From: Bacteroidetes bacterium UBA5697 | GTDB lineage: Bacteria; Bacteroidota; Bacteroidia; B-17B0; Aurantibacillaceae | NCBI GenBank assembly: GCA_002420145.1 | Contig: DIHL01000050.1 | Span: forward strand, 49,765-113,764 | Length of the DNA stretch: 64,000 nt | Direction of reading: 5' to 3' | Part shown: positions 42,548 to 49,804 of the stretch, one piece after another | How positions within the stretch are numbered: position 1 is the first letter of the stretch | How the letters are laid out: the number at the start of each line of letters is the position of its first letter | The notes under the pieces: generated by a model | Databases searched by the model: none | Seen by the model: only the letters and a program-made list of their open reading frames with translations | Told to the model about the DNA's origin: nothing | Translations under genes and position numbers: made by a program

Positions 42548-43474
42548 ATGAAAAAACAATTAACCCTAACGCTTAGCACATTGTTCTTATTAATGATAGG
42601 AACCATGAAAGCCCAGCAAGAAACACAACACAGCATGTACTTTTTTAATCCTGTGTTATTAAACCCAGCCTATGCCGGCAGTCAGGAAGCGATACAAGTA
42701 ACAGCAACAGTACGCGACCAATGGACCAATTTAAAAGGTGCACCTAAAACACAAGTATTATCCCTTCACTCTCCATTAAAAAAGGAGAACATTGGAGTAG
42801 GCTTTACGGTGTTGAATGACCAATTAGGAATCACAAAAAACACAGGTGTGTATGCTGATTTAGCTTACAGTATTAAAGTCAATAAAAAGAACAACCGATT
42901 AGCTTTTGGAGTAAAAGTAGGGATGGATTTTTTCAGACAGGACTTTTCGAGCTTAAGAGTGAATGATAATACAGACGCTTTGTATACAGAAGGGTTTAAC
43001 TACAAGAAAAACTTATTTAATATAGGAGCAGGATTATATTACTATGGGAAAAGACACTACATCGGAATCTCCACACCAAGATTAGTAAAAAACAAAATCA
43101 ACTTAGCATCAGATCAACAAGCCTTACAAGAGAATCACTATTATGCTTTTGGAGGCATTGTGATAAAATTAAATCCTGCGATTAATATGCGTCCATCGTT
43201 TATTGTGAAGTATGTAAACAATGCTCCCTTATCCATCGAAGGAAATTTGTCATTTTTGTTTTACGACAAAATATGGATAGGAGCAATGTACCGTCACAAA
43301 GCAGCCACAGGATTAAACATCATGTATAACATTAATCAAAACTTAAGAATAGGCTATGCTTATGATTACCAACTAACCTCTTTACAAAAGTTTAGCCAAG
43401 GCTCTCATGAAATTATGTTGAGTTATGATTTAAGAAGTAAAGCCAAAGGATTTAAATCGCCGAGATACTTCTAA
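42548..43474 (+). CDS. PorP/SprF-family type IX secretion membrane protein
   Basis: About 308 residues from ATG at 42548. An in-frame upstream ATG at 42506 lies inside a palindromic repeat and is an unlikely start. Signal peptide KKQLTLTLSTLFLLMIGTMKAQ is followed by Q-H-S-M-Y-F-F-N-P-V-L-L-N-P-A-Y-A-G-S, the PorP/SprF hallmark, and a beta-barrel-like body. SprF-like proteins are needed for delivery or surface attachment of a cognate type B sorting-domain protein, here the giant adhesin directly upstream. An OmpA-like gene follows. Outer-membrane location expected. Confidence 0.92.
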   Translation: MKKQLTLTLSTLFLLMIGTMKAQQETQHSMYFFNPVLLNPAYAGSQEAIQVTATVRDQWTNLKGAPKTQVLSLHSPLKKENIGVGFTVLNDQLGITKNTGVYADLAYSIKVNKKNNRLAFGVKVGMDFFRQDFSSLRVNDNTDALYTEGFNYKKNLFNIGAGLYYYGKRHYIGISTPRLVKNKINLASDQQALQENHYYAFGGIVIKLNPAINMRPSFIVKYVNNAPLSIEGNLSFLFYDKIWIGAMYRHKAATGLNIMYNINQNLRIGYAYDYQLTSLQKFSQGSHEIMLSYDLRSKAKGFKSPRYF

Positions 43475-43492
43475 TACTTAACATCAAATAAG

Positions 43493-43582
43493 CTCTGTGA
43501 TCTTCACGTCTCAGAGGTAAATAAAAGAAACAACAAACAAAATTCTCTGTGGCCTTTGTGTCTCAGTGGTGAACAAAAGAAA
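43493..43582. repeat. Two diverged direct copies of a CTCTGTG...GTCTCAG repeat
   Basis: Copies at 43493-43530 and 43545-43582 (52-bp period) share CTCTGTG, TCTCAG and AAAAGAAA. The second copy ends 5 bp before the OmpA-like start codon. Similar CTCTGTGxxCTTTGTG strings recur in Bacteroidota genomes. Confidence 0.62.
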
Positions 43583-43587
43583 AACAT

Positions 43588-45804
43588 ATGAAGCAACTAA
43601 TTATACTAATCACATTAGCTCTATTTTCAAGCACTATAAACGCACAATCCCTGTTCCAGAAGAAGGCCGATCAACTCTATAACGAACTATCGTATATAGC
43701 AGCAGCCGATTATTATAAGAGCTTGGTAAAAACAGATGCGCCAACAGAAGCTAATATGCGTCGTTTAGCAGAGTGTTATTTTAAGATTTACGACTTTGTA
43801 AAAGCAGAAGATGCTTACAAAAACTTAAACACAAAATTTGCTTCAACAATTACAGAGAATGATTTAATTAATTATTTACAATGTTTAAAGTACAATCAAA
43901 AGTATGAAGAAGTAAAAACTGTCTTAACCCAAATAGAACAAAAACGTAAAGACAATATCATTACAAAGAATCATGCTAAAAAACAAAATTACGTTAAGGA
44001 ATTAAAAGAAGACTCAGCCGCATACAAGGTAACTAATGTAGAAGCCTTGAATACAGAGAACGCAGAGTTCTCTCCTGTATTTTTTAATAAGAACCAGGCG
44101 GTACTATTTGCATCTAACAGAAGAAACACCTCTGGAAGAAACAAAACCTTTGCATGGGATGATAGTTATTTTATAGATGTATATACTTCAGAGAAAAAAG
44201 ATTCCTTGAAGTTTGAGTCTACCGTGCCGATGGCAAAAACAGTAACGAGTCTTTATCATGATGGACCAGCAAGCTTATCAGCTGATGAAAAAACAGTGTA
44301 TTTAACCAAGAGTAATATTGTGGTTAAAAAAATTAAAGGCGTTTTAGTGAATGTGGTGAACTTAAAATTATACATCCTAACTAAAGACAAAGACGGAAAA
44401 CTATCTGCACCAGTAAGCTTCCCTTACAACTCTGATGATTATTCTTTAGGACACGCCACGGTAACCAAGGACGGTAAACGTATGTACTTTGTATCAGATA
44501 TGCCAGGAGGATTAGGGCAAACAGATTTATATGTATCAGAGAATGTAAACGGAACTTGGCAAAAGCCAGAGAACTTAGGCCAAGCGATTAACACCGAAGG
44601 ACGAGAAATGTTCCCCTATGTGCATGAAGATGGAACTTTGTTTTTCTCAACAGATGGAAGAGCAGGCTTAGGAGGATTAGACTTATACTTTACCGTACCA
44701 GCAATGGATGCGTATTTTGAGCCACAAAGTTTAGGTTATCCTATTAACTCTAACTACGATGACTTTGGTTTTGCCTTAAACGAAGATTTGAAAACAGGAT
44801 ATTTTTCTTCTAACAGAACTGGTGGAAAAGGTAAAGATGATATTTATTTCTTCCGTTCCAAAGAACCATTGATGGGCGTAACGCTAAGCGGAATTGTGTT
44901 TGATGAAAGTAATAAAGAATTATTACCAAACGCTTGGGTGTATTTATTAGATCAAAACAAATTAGTGATTGACTCTACTAAAGTAACCGACAAAGCACAA
45001 TACATGTTCCCTATCAACGACCCAAGCAAAGAGTATTTTGTGGGAGCCAAAGAGCGTTCAAAATATTACGACCGATTAATCCCAGTTGGTAAACTAGTAG
45101 TAGGGGATAATAAAAAAGATATTGGATTGTTCCCTAAATACAAATTGATTGACCAAATAGTTGACACTAAAACAAAAGCACCAATTGAAGGCGTTAAAAC
45201 AACGTTTATAGACAAAGCAACCGGCCAACCAAAAACATACACCACAGATGCCACAGGAACGTTTACAGATATTATCCGTGGTAAAAAACCAGGAGATAAA
45301 TTACAGTTCAGCATCAAGTATGAGAAAGAAGGTTACATCACGGTTGAAAAGAACTACGATATTACTTTAGACATCAATACGGTCATCGATTTAAAAGAGA
45401 CAATGCAGAAGTTAGAGATTGGAGCGGACATTGCGAAGGTGATTCAAATCAATCCTATTTACTTTGACTTAGCTAAATGGAACATCCGAAAAGATGCAGC
45501 TGTTGAATTAGACAAGATTGTGAAAGTGATGCAAGAGAATCCAACGATGACGATTGAACTTGGTTCTCATACAGACTGTCGTTCAAGTAAAGCATCTAAC
45601 CTATCATTATCAAGTAAGCGTGCTAAATCATCTGCAGAATACATTATATCAAAGGGCATCGCCAAAAACAGAATCGTGGGCAAAGGATATGGCGAAGGCA
45701 AACTGATTAACGGTTGCGAGTGCGAAGGTAAAGTGGTATCAACTTGTTCTGAAGAAGAACACCAAGCTAATCGTAGAACAGAGTTCTTGATTACTAAGTT
45801 TTAA
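43588..45804 (+). CDS. TPR-PD40-OmpA outer-membrane protein (PorE-like)
   Basis: A 738-residue protein with a signal peptide (ending I-N-A-Q-S), N-terminal TPR units (about 25-140), and a WD40/PD40 beta-propeller (about 155-425; S-P-V-F-F-N, G-P-A-S-L-S, D-M-P-G-G-L-G-Q-T-D-L-Y and F-S-S-N-R-T-G-G-K-G-K-D-D-I-Y). Carboxypeptidase-regulatory-like beta domains follow (about 435-610). The C-terminal OmpA domain (about 625-738) has N-P-I-Y-F-D-L-A-K-W-N-I-R and L-G-S-H-T-D-C-R-S, which bind peptidoglycan. This layout matches PorE-like proteins that anchor the T9SS or its partners to the cell wall. It belongs with the adhesin and SprF-like genes. A 51-bp degenerate copy of its 3' end occurs at 46521-46571. 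Confidence 0.9.
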   Translation: MKQLIILITLALFSSTINAQSLFQKKADQLYNELSYIAAADYYKSLVKTDAPTEANMRRLAECYFKIYDFVKAEDAYKNLNTKFASTITENDLINYLQCLKYNQKYEEVKTVLTQIEQKRKDNIITKNHAKKQNYVKELKEDSAAYKVTNVEALNTENAEFSPVFFNKNQAVLFASNRRNTSGRNKTFAWDDSYFIDVYTSEKKDSLKFESTVPMAKTVTSLYHDGPASLSADEKTVYLTKSNIVVKKIKGVLVNVVNLKLYILTKDKDGKLSAPVSFPYNSDDYSLGHATVTKDGKRMYFVSDMPGGLGQTDLYVSENVNGTWQKPENLGQAINTEGREMFPYVHEDGTLFFSTDGRAGLGGLDLYFTVPAMDAYFEPQSLGYPINSNYDDFGFALNEDLKTGYFSSNRTGGKGKDDIYFFRSKEPLMGVTLSGIVFDESNKELLPNAWVYLLDQNKLVIDSTKVTDKAQYMFPINDPSKEYFVGAKERSKYYDRLIPVGKLVVGDNKKDIGLFPKYKLIDQIVDTKTKAPIEGVKTTFIDKATGQPKTYTTDATGTFTDIIRGKKPGDKLQFSIKYEKEGYITVEKNYDITLDINTVIDLKETMQKLEIGADIAKVIQINPIYFDLAKWNIRKDAAVELDKIVKVMQENPTMTIELGSHTDCRSSKASNLSLSSKRAKSSAEYIISKGIAKNRIVGKGYGEGKLINGCECEGKVVSTCSEEEHQANRRTEFLITKF

Positions 45805-45822
45805 GAGGTCAGCCTTAAATGT

Positions 45823-45851
45823 CACTTCGAGCTGTCATACTGAGCGAAGTG
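45823..45851. repeat. Short inverted repeat (CACTTCG/CGAAGTG)
   Basis: CACTTCG and CGAAGTG flank a 15-bp centre in a unit resembling the TGTCATTTCGAGC-type intergenic repeats of Bacteroidota. It lies between the OmpA-like gene and the toxin-antitoxin pair. Confidence 0.5.
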
Positions 45852-45945
45852 CGAGAAGCGCAGCTCATGTTTTTAAAATTTAATTGTAAAAACCGCCCTT
45901 AATCCTACAGCTATAGGGAGGGATGATTTTTTTGTTTTCTGCGTA

Positions 45946-45976
45946 TTGACAAAAATGTTTTATTTTATTATCTTTA
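45946..45976 (+). promoter_or_regulatory. Promoter of the toxin-antitoxin operon
   Basis: TTG at 45946-45948 (within TTGACA) and TATCTTTA at 45969-45976 are 20 bp apart. The antitoxin ATG lies 32 bp downstream. Confidence 0.62.
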
Positions 45977-46008
45977 TAGTACGATTTTAAAACCATAAGG
46001 AAAATGCC

Positions 46009-46233
46009 ATGACACAAGTAATTTTAAACATACCCGATAAAGAATTGGATTTTTTTATGACTCTTGTTCAAAAATTTAAGTATCAATTGGTTGATGACAA
46101 TGATTCTAAAGATGGTTTTGTTTTATCTAAACAACAAATAGCATTATTAGACAAACGCAGTAAAACGCCTATTGAAAATTGTATTTCAGCCTCAGATTCT
46201 TTAAAGCAAATTAAGAAAAAGCATGGCATTTAA
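46009..46233 (+). CDS. Putative type II antitoxin
   Basis: A 74-residue protein with MTQVILNIPDKELDFFMTLV at the start, a likely short beta-strand and helix DNA-binding region. It has a charged middle, and a C-terminus with S-L-K-Q-I-K-K-K-H-G, as in antitoxins that wrap their toxin with an extended tail. No certain family match by eye. Its last 11 bp overlap the downstream RelE/ParE-like toxin gene, the classic arrangement. It probably also represses its own promoter. Confidence 0.78.
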   Translation: MTQVILNIPDKELDFFMTLVQKFKYQLVDDNDSKDGFVLSKQQIALLDKRSKTPIENCISASDSLKQIKKKHGI

Positions 46234-46522
46234 GCTCATTGTTGAACCTGAAGCCCAAAAAGAAATTGATAAAGCCTTCGATTATTACAAAAGCGTTACG
46301 GACGATATAAATATTATTATTAATTTATATAACGACATTGAAAATGCCTATAATGCTCTAAAAGCAAATCCCTTCTTTCAAATACGAAGCAAACATTACA
46401 GAGCTTTACCTTTAAAAAAATACCCATACCTAATTTTCTTTGAAGTACACGAAAAAGAACGCATTGTTAAAATACTTTCTTTTTTCAATACACCTCAAGA
46501 CCACAATAAGTGGATTAAATAA
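46223..46522 (+). CDS. RelE/ParE-superfamily toxin
   Basis: A 99-residue protein. F-K-L-I-V-E-P-E-A-Q-K-E-I-D-K-A at the start, P-F-F-Q-I-R-S-K-H-Y-R-A-L-P-L-K-K-Y-P-Y-L-I-F-F in the centre, and V-K-I-L-S-F-F-N-T after it match the ParE/RelE fold (the R-x-L-P-L-x-x-Y-P-Y-x-I-F segment is typical of ParE-like toxins in Bacteroidota). The target may be gyrase or ribosome-bound mRNA; the sequence does not decide. It is coupled to the antitoxin by overlap. The pair lies between two copies of the OmpA gene's 3' end. Confidence 0.86.
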   Translation: MAFKLIVEPEAQKEIDKAFDYYKSVTDDINIIINLYNDIENAYNALKANPFFQIRSKHYRALPLKKYPYLIFFEVHEKERIVKILSFFNTPQDHNKWIK

Positions 46523-46571
46523 AGACCACAAAGCTAACTGTAGAACAGGGTTTTTGATTACTAAGTTTTAA
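46521..46571 (+). repeat. 51-bp direct repeat of the OmpA-like gene 3' end
   Basis: Matches 45754-45804 at 44 of 51 positions, including the stop codon (TTGATTACTAAGTTTTAA in both). In the same frame it would encode D-H-K-A-N-C-R-T-G-F-L-I-T-K-F, against E-H-Q-A-N-R-R-T-E-F-L-I-T-K-F in the intact gene. The two copies bracket the toxin-antitoxin pair. Confidence 0.85.
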
Positions 46572-46587
46572 TCACGCCTTGGCGTGA
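46572..46587. repeat. TCACGCC/GGCGTGA palindrome
   Basis: TCACGCC-TT-GGCGTGA, an exact 16-bp palindrome directly after the 51-bp repeat. Confidence 0.55.
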
Positions 46588-46609
46588 GTTTATAGTTTAT
46601 ATAAAAAAG

Positions 46610-46639
46610 AAACCGCCTCGAGAAACCAGGCGGTTTTTT
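46610..46639. terminator. Bidirectional Rho-independent terminator
   Basis: AAACCGCCT and AGGCGGTTT pair around a 9-nt loop, with A and T runs. It lies between the toxin-antitoxin operon and the leftward hypothetical gene. Confidence 0.85.
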
Positions 46640-46650
46640 GTTTAGGTTTT

Positions 46651-47301
46651 GTTATGCGGCCGGCTTTTTCTATGGCAGTAGCACAAATCTCCAACCGTGC
46701 CAATGGTCGCTATAATTGTCACTGAAGCTTTGTAATTGTGATGATAATGGAAGATTATTTGTTTTTGCAAATTGATTGTATTCAATTTCTGTTTCAAACT
46801 CTTTCATCTTTTTAGTTGTTAGGTCTAAAATGAAATATTCATTTTTGTAATTATAAAATGTTTCACCATCAAACTTTGCACATAACTTATTATCTGAGAC
46901 TAAAAATTTAGCTATATCTATTCCGTTACCATGACCGTCATTGCCATCTAATAAATAACAATTTTCAACCCAATCGGTGTTAGATATTATTTCACCATTT
47001 CCAATTGGGATTTGTGGCCCGTCACCAAGCCCATGGTTCCCCCAATATGTAAACATATAAAAGAAAAGTCCTATTGAAATTGTTAGACCACTTAAAAACC
47101 AAAGTCTTAATTTTTTTCTTGAAACCTTACTAAACCAACTGTCGGGATATTTACGACCAATTAATATAAATGTCACAAGTACTAATGATGCATATATACT
47201 ACCTAAAATTGATATCTTAATTAATTCAAATACGAAGTGAACTAAAACTTCCATTTATGTCTGTCAATTTTTAAGTTTATTTTTCTAAGCTGCCGCATAA
47301 C
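46651..47301. repeat. Inverted GTTATGCGGC motifs bounding a hypothetical gene
   Basis: GTTATGCGGC at 46651-46660 and its exact complement GCCGCATAAC at 47292-47301 lie 9 bp beyond the stop codon and 37 bp before the start codon of the single enclosed gene. Confidence 0.55.
46670..47254 (-). CDS. Hypothetical two-helix membrane protein in a cassette-like setting
   Basis: A 194-residue protein of no recognised family. Two hydrophobic helices occupy residues about 10-32 and 50-68, followed by a soluble domain of about 120 residues starting Y-W-G-N-H-G-L-G-D-G, with D-G-N-D-G-H-G-N-G-I-D near residue 105 and a tail rich in aromatic residues (H-W-H-G-W-R-F). It stands alone on its strand between the toxin-antitoxin pair and rnr. 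The inverted motifs GTTATGCGGC (46651-46660) and GCCGCATAAC (47292-47301) bound it. This suggests a mobile single-gene unit; function unknown. Confidence 0.62.
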   Translation of the reverse strand: MEVLVHFVFELIKISILGSIYASLVLVTFILIGRKYPDSWFSKVSRKKLRLWFLSGLTISIGLFFYMFTYWGNHGLGDGPQIPIGNGEIISNTDWVENCYLLDGNDGHGNGIDIAKFLVSDNKLCAKFDGETFYNYKNEYFILDLTTKKMKEFETEIEYNQFAKTNNLPLSSQLQSFSDNYSDHWHGWRFVLLP

Positions 47302-47392
47302 TAGCTTATAAAGCTCATAAAAATAGAAATATACTACTACCTTATGTTGTATGTGTCTACTTTTATTATTTAATCAAATCACTACAAATTAA

Positions 47393-49618
47393 CTACCTTC
47401 TCTTCTTATATCTCTTAGGATTTCTAATTTCTGGTTCTTTAGCAGAGGGGATGCCTGATACAAATTCAAAGTCTAATTGTTTTTTTACTAAGTCGGCACG
47501 TCTTACTTTAATGGTTACTTTATCACCTAAGGTATAAATGCGTCCTGTTTTACGGCCAACCACGCGGTAATTATCTTCATCAAATACATAGGAATCATCT
47601 TTCATGTCGCGCATGCTCACGCGGCCCTCACATTTGTTTTCAATAATCTCCACAAAAATTCCCCATTCGGTTACACCGCTAATCACGCCTTCAAACTCTT
47701 GTCCAATTTTATCTTCTAAGTATTCTACTTGTTTATATTTAATAGAAGCGCGTTCTGCATCTGATGCTAATTTCTCCATCTCCGAAGAATGTTTACACAA
47801 CAACTCTAATTCATCGGCTTTTAAATAATGTGTATGGTTTAATTTAGCTTCTAATAAACGATGTACCATCACATCAGGATAACGACGAATAGGAGAAGTA
47901 AAGTGCGTGTAGTACTCAAAACCTAAACCATAGTGTCCTGCATTTTTAGTGGTATAAATAGCTTTTGGCATAGAGCGAACGGCAAGTAGTTCAATCATGC
48001 TTTGCTCTTTTTTGTTTTTCACGTCTTGCAATAATTTATTGATAGACTGTGCGGTTTTTGTTTTATTACCAACCGCTACCGAATAACCAAAACGTTCCAC
48101 GAAATTATTCAACTCCATTAATTTTTCATCCTTTGGTACATCGTGAATACGATATACCACCGCATCCGAATTTTTATCGTTCTTTTCTTTTCTTGCTCCG
48201 CCTTTTTGATTATCGTCTTTTGGCTTTTTCCCTAAGAACTCCGCCACTTTACGATTCGCTAACAACATAAAATCTTCAATGAGTTTATGAGCGTCTTTTT
48301 GTGTTTTAAAATACACACCTGTTGGCGCCCCTTTATCATCTAACTGAAATTTCACTTCGGCTTTATCAAAAAAGATAGAGCCTTTTGATGTACGCTCGGC
48401 GCGTAAAATTTTTGCCAATCTGTCTAAGGTAAAAATTTCATCTTTGTATGGACCTTCGCCAGTTTCAATAATGGTTTGTACTTCTTCGTAAGCAAAGCGG
48501 TGGTCACTATAAATAACGGTTTTGCCAAACCATTGATTTTGAATTTGTGCATTGTCATCTAATTCAAACACCGCACTAAAGCAATATTTTTCTTCGTGTG
48601 GTCGAAGAGAGCAAGCAAAGTTACTTAACACTTCGGGTAACATCGGTACACAACGGTCTACTAAATATACCGATGTAGCACGGCTCACCGCTTCATCATC
48701 TAAAATCGTATGTGGTTTTAAATAATGGGTCACGTCGGCAATATGCACACCTACTTCCCAATTACCGTTTTCTAATTTTTGTAAAGACAATGCATCATCA
48801 AAATCTTTGGCATCAACAGGGTCGATGGTAAAGGTGGTAATGCCTCTAAAATCTCTACGCTTTGCAATTTCTTCGGGAGTAATATTGGTTGCTAATTTTT
48901 TAGCAGCAGCTTCAACTTCTGGTGTAAACACCATTGGTAAACCAAACTCCGCCATAATCGCATGAATTTCGGTTTCGTGTTCTCCAGCATTACCAAGTAC
49001 TTCAATCACTTTAGCAATTGGGTTTTTATCACCTCTGCGCCATTCCGTTAATTCAACTACTACTTTTTGTCCGTTTTTAGCACCATTAATATCCGCTAAG
49101 GGAACAAAAAAATCAACATGTATTTTACTAAAATCAGAAACAACAAAGGCAAATTTTGGATTGATTTGTATCGTACCAACAAACCTAGTTTTAGCACGTT
49201 TAATCACTTCTACCACTTCGCCCTCTGCTTTTCCTCTGCCGTAATTATTAAAAATATTTACCTTCACTAAATCGCCATGCAAGGCGTCTTTGGTTTTATA
49301 TTGAGGAATAAATACATCAGGTTGCTCGGCAGATATAATCACATAAGCTGTTCCAGATGATGTAAAATCAATTGTTCCAGTTTGGTAAGTTTTAGATTCT
49401 TTTGCTTGGTATTTTCCAATCTCGGTTTCAATGACGAAGCCTTGGTGTTTTAATTCTTCTAGAGTTTCTAATAATGCAAAGCGATCGCTTTCATTATCAA
49501 TTTCCATAGCGGCACCTAATTGTTTGTAGTTAAATGATTTTCCGTCGTTATGTTTTAAAAACGATAATACTTCTTCAAATAAATAACGTTTTGGTTGTTT
49601 CTTTTTTCCTTTTGCCAT
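47393..49618 (-). CDS. rnr: Ribonuclease R
   Basis: About 741 residues from ATG at 49616-49618; an upstream GTG is less likely. A winged-helix N-terminal region is followed by two cold-shock/OB domains. The RNB catalytic domain has D-F-R-G-I-T-T-F-T-I-D-P-V-D-A-K-D-F-D-D-A, whose Asp residues bind Mg2+. A C-terminal S1 domain (I-G-Q-E-F-E-G-V-I-S-G-V-T-E-W-G-I-F-V) and a basic tail R-Y-K-K-R-R follow. It is a 3'-to-5' exoribonuclease that degrades structured RNA. An internal charged stretch (P-K-D-D-N-Q-K-G-G-A-R-K-E-K) interrupts the RNB domain near residue 470. Monocistronic. Confidence 0.96.
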   Translation of the reverse strand: MAKGKKKQPKRYLFEEVLSFLKHNDGKSFNYKQLGAAMEIDNESDRFALLETLEELKHQGFVIETEIGKYQAKESKTYQTGTIDFTSSGTAYVIISAEQPDVFIPQYKTKDALHGDLVKVNIFNNYGRGKAEGEVVEVIKRAKTRFVGTIQINPKFAFVVSDFSKIHVDFFVPLADINGAKNGQKVVVELTEWRRGDKNPIAKVIEVLGNAGEHETEIHAIMAEFGLPMVFTPEVEAAAKKLATNITPEEIAKRRDFRGITTFTIDPVDAKDFDDALSLQKLENGNWEVGVHIADVTHYLKPHTILDDEAVSRATSVYLVDRCVPMLPEVLSNFACSLRPHEEKYCFSAVFELDDNAQIQNQWFGKTVIYSDHRFAYEEVQTIIETGEGPYKDEIFTLDRLAKILRAERTSKGSIFFDKAEVKFQLDDKGAPTGVYFKTQKDAHKLIEDFMLLANRKVAEFLGKKPKDDNQKGGARKEKNDKNSDAVVYRIHDVPKDEKLMELNNFVERFGYSVAVGNKTKTAQSINKLLQDVKNKKEQSMIELLAVRSMPKAIYTTKNAGHYGLGFEYYTHFTSPIRRYPDVMVHRLLEAKLNHTHYLKADELELLCKHSSEMEKLASDAERASIKYKQVEYLEDKIGQEFEGVISGVTEWGIFVEIIENKCEGRVSMRDMKDDSYVFDEDNYRVVGRKTGRIYTLGDKVTIKVRRADLVKKQLDFEFVSGIPSAKEPEIRNPKRYKKRR

Positions 49619-49736
49619 AAATAAATTAAGCACTAAAAATGTGCTTATGGTAAAGATAATTAATTAATGGTTGAAGAAATACGAAATAAGGTTAAAACTA
49701 AAACGGAGTTTTGAACAGAGATATCCAATAAACCCT

Positions 49737-49799
49737 GCATACAAAAAAACGAATTTCGTAACAATGGATTTAATTTTATGTGTTATTTTAATACTTTTA
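49737..49799 (+). promoter_or_regulatory. Promoter module of the kinase operon, shared with the LamG adhesin gene
   Basis: Elements in order: GCATACAAA at 49737, ATTTCGTAACAAT at 49753-49765, TTTA near 49769, and AATACTTTTA at 49790-49799 (containing the -7-like TACTTTTA). The same elements with identical spacing lie at 53577-53639. Confidence 0.75.
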
Positions 49800-49804
49800 C
49801 ATAG

